A stretch of 36,022 nucleotides of DNA from a virus: the IMG/VR virus record IMGVR_UViG_3300010430_000258, positions 1 to 36,022 of that record. One strand, 5' to 3'. Each line of letters opens with the position of its first letter. Position 1 is the first letter of the stretch. A program made the translations under genes and the position numbers. A model generated the notes under the pieces. It saw only the letters and a program-made list of their open reading frames with translations. It was not told where the DNA came from and searched no databases. Below, piece after piece: positions 35,912 through 36,022 of this stretch.

Positions 35912-36022
35912 ATGCCACGGAGTAATGGAGAAACTATTGGCTTCACCGAAGATGAGCAGTTTGAAAGATTCGCCAAGCAAGCCCAATATTATGGTGGGGA
36001 TTGTTACGGTATAAATTTCATG
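35912..36022 (+). CDS. Unknown protein, 3' truncated by window end
   Basis: An open frame of 37 codons starting at ATG 35912 (GGAG eight bases upstream) and still open at the window end. The visible part (MPRSNGETIGFTEDEQFERF...) is acidic with Gly and Tyr near the cut. No family can be assigned. Confidence 0.5.
   Translation, partial: MPRSNGETIGFTEDEQFERFAKQAQYYGGDCYGINFM

Noticed and set aside
1-36022. CRISPR arrays, insertion sequences, integrase or attachment sites
   Set aside because: No regularly spaced repeats, transposase or integrase motifs, or target-site duplications were seen.

Overview
The window is a gene-dense stretch of a tailed-phage genome, with every convincing gene on the + strand. 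The replication genes place it among T4-type myoviruses. They are family B DNA polymerase, gp61-type primase, gp41/DnaB-type helicase, UvsX-type recombinase, gp46/gp47 recombination nuclease, T4-type RNase H and a gp55-type late sigma factor. The host cannot be named. A lipoprotein signal on one protein, a type IV prepilin signal on another and plain sigma70-like promoters point to a Gram-negative bacterium, possibly with type IV pili. The first ~160 bases are homopolymer-rich and may be a contig-end artefact. The last gene is cut by the window edge.

Layout. 196-6303: HNH nuclease, RNase HI, a small ligase-like adenylyltransferase, a SprT-like metalloprotein and many small unknowns, including a short prepilin-like protein. 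6373-10709: late sigma factor, P-loop kinase, gp47, gp46 and MazG-like NTP pyrophosphohydrolase. 10768-14038: two paralogous Dam-like adenine methyltransferases, a phosphoesterase and a RuvC-like resolvase. 14174-18774: small unknowns, UvsX, an FmdB-type zinc ribbon, DnaB-type helicase and another zinc ribbon, followed by one tRNA-Pro (anticodon UGG). 18871-25500: a virion/lysis block in which at least six small proteins begin with a T4 internal-protein-like capsid-targeting peptide (MxTFKxxLxE type). It also holds an SNase-like nuclease, a ClpP-like protease with a lipoprotein signal, a second phosphoesterase and an M15 peptidase. 25559-31772: HAD phosphatase, T4-type RNase H, dCMP deaminase, primase and polymerase. 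31858-36022: small unknowns, a C5 cytosine methyltransferase and two short non-coding stretches with local hairpins.

How it works together. Replication, recombination, nucleotide metabolism and DNA modification genes lie in long runs joined by TAATG or ATGA overlaps, so translation is probably coupled. A near-identical promoter cassette occurs five times (about 1202, 4659, 14041, 31786 and 34606). It has TTGACA, a 17-bp spacer containing GCCGATAT and a TAGAAT-like -10. In three copies an inverted repeat (TTTTGTTGAC / GTCAACAAA[A]) brackets the promoter, so these operons may share one regulator. The late sigma factor gene has its own consensus-like sigma70 promoter.

The strongest whole-window signal is a near absence of GATC: seven sites by eye in 36 kb, where composition predicts more than a hundred. 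The same phage encodes two Dam-like methyltransferases. No sliding clamp, clamp loader, single-strand binding protein, terminase, portal or major capsid gene was recognised here.
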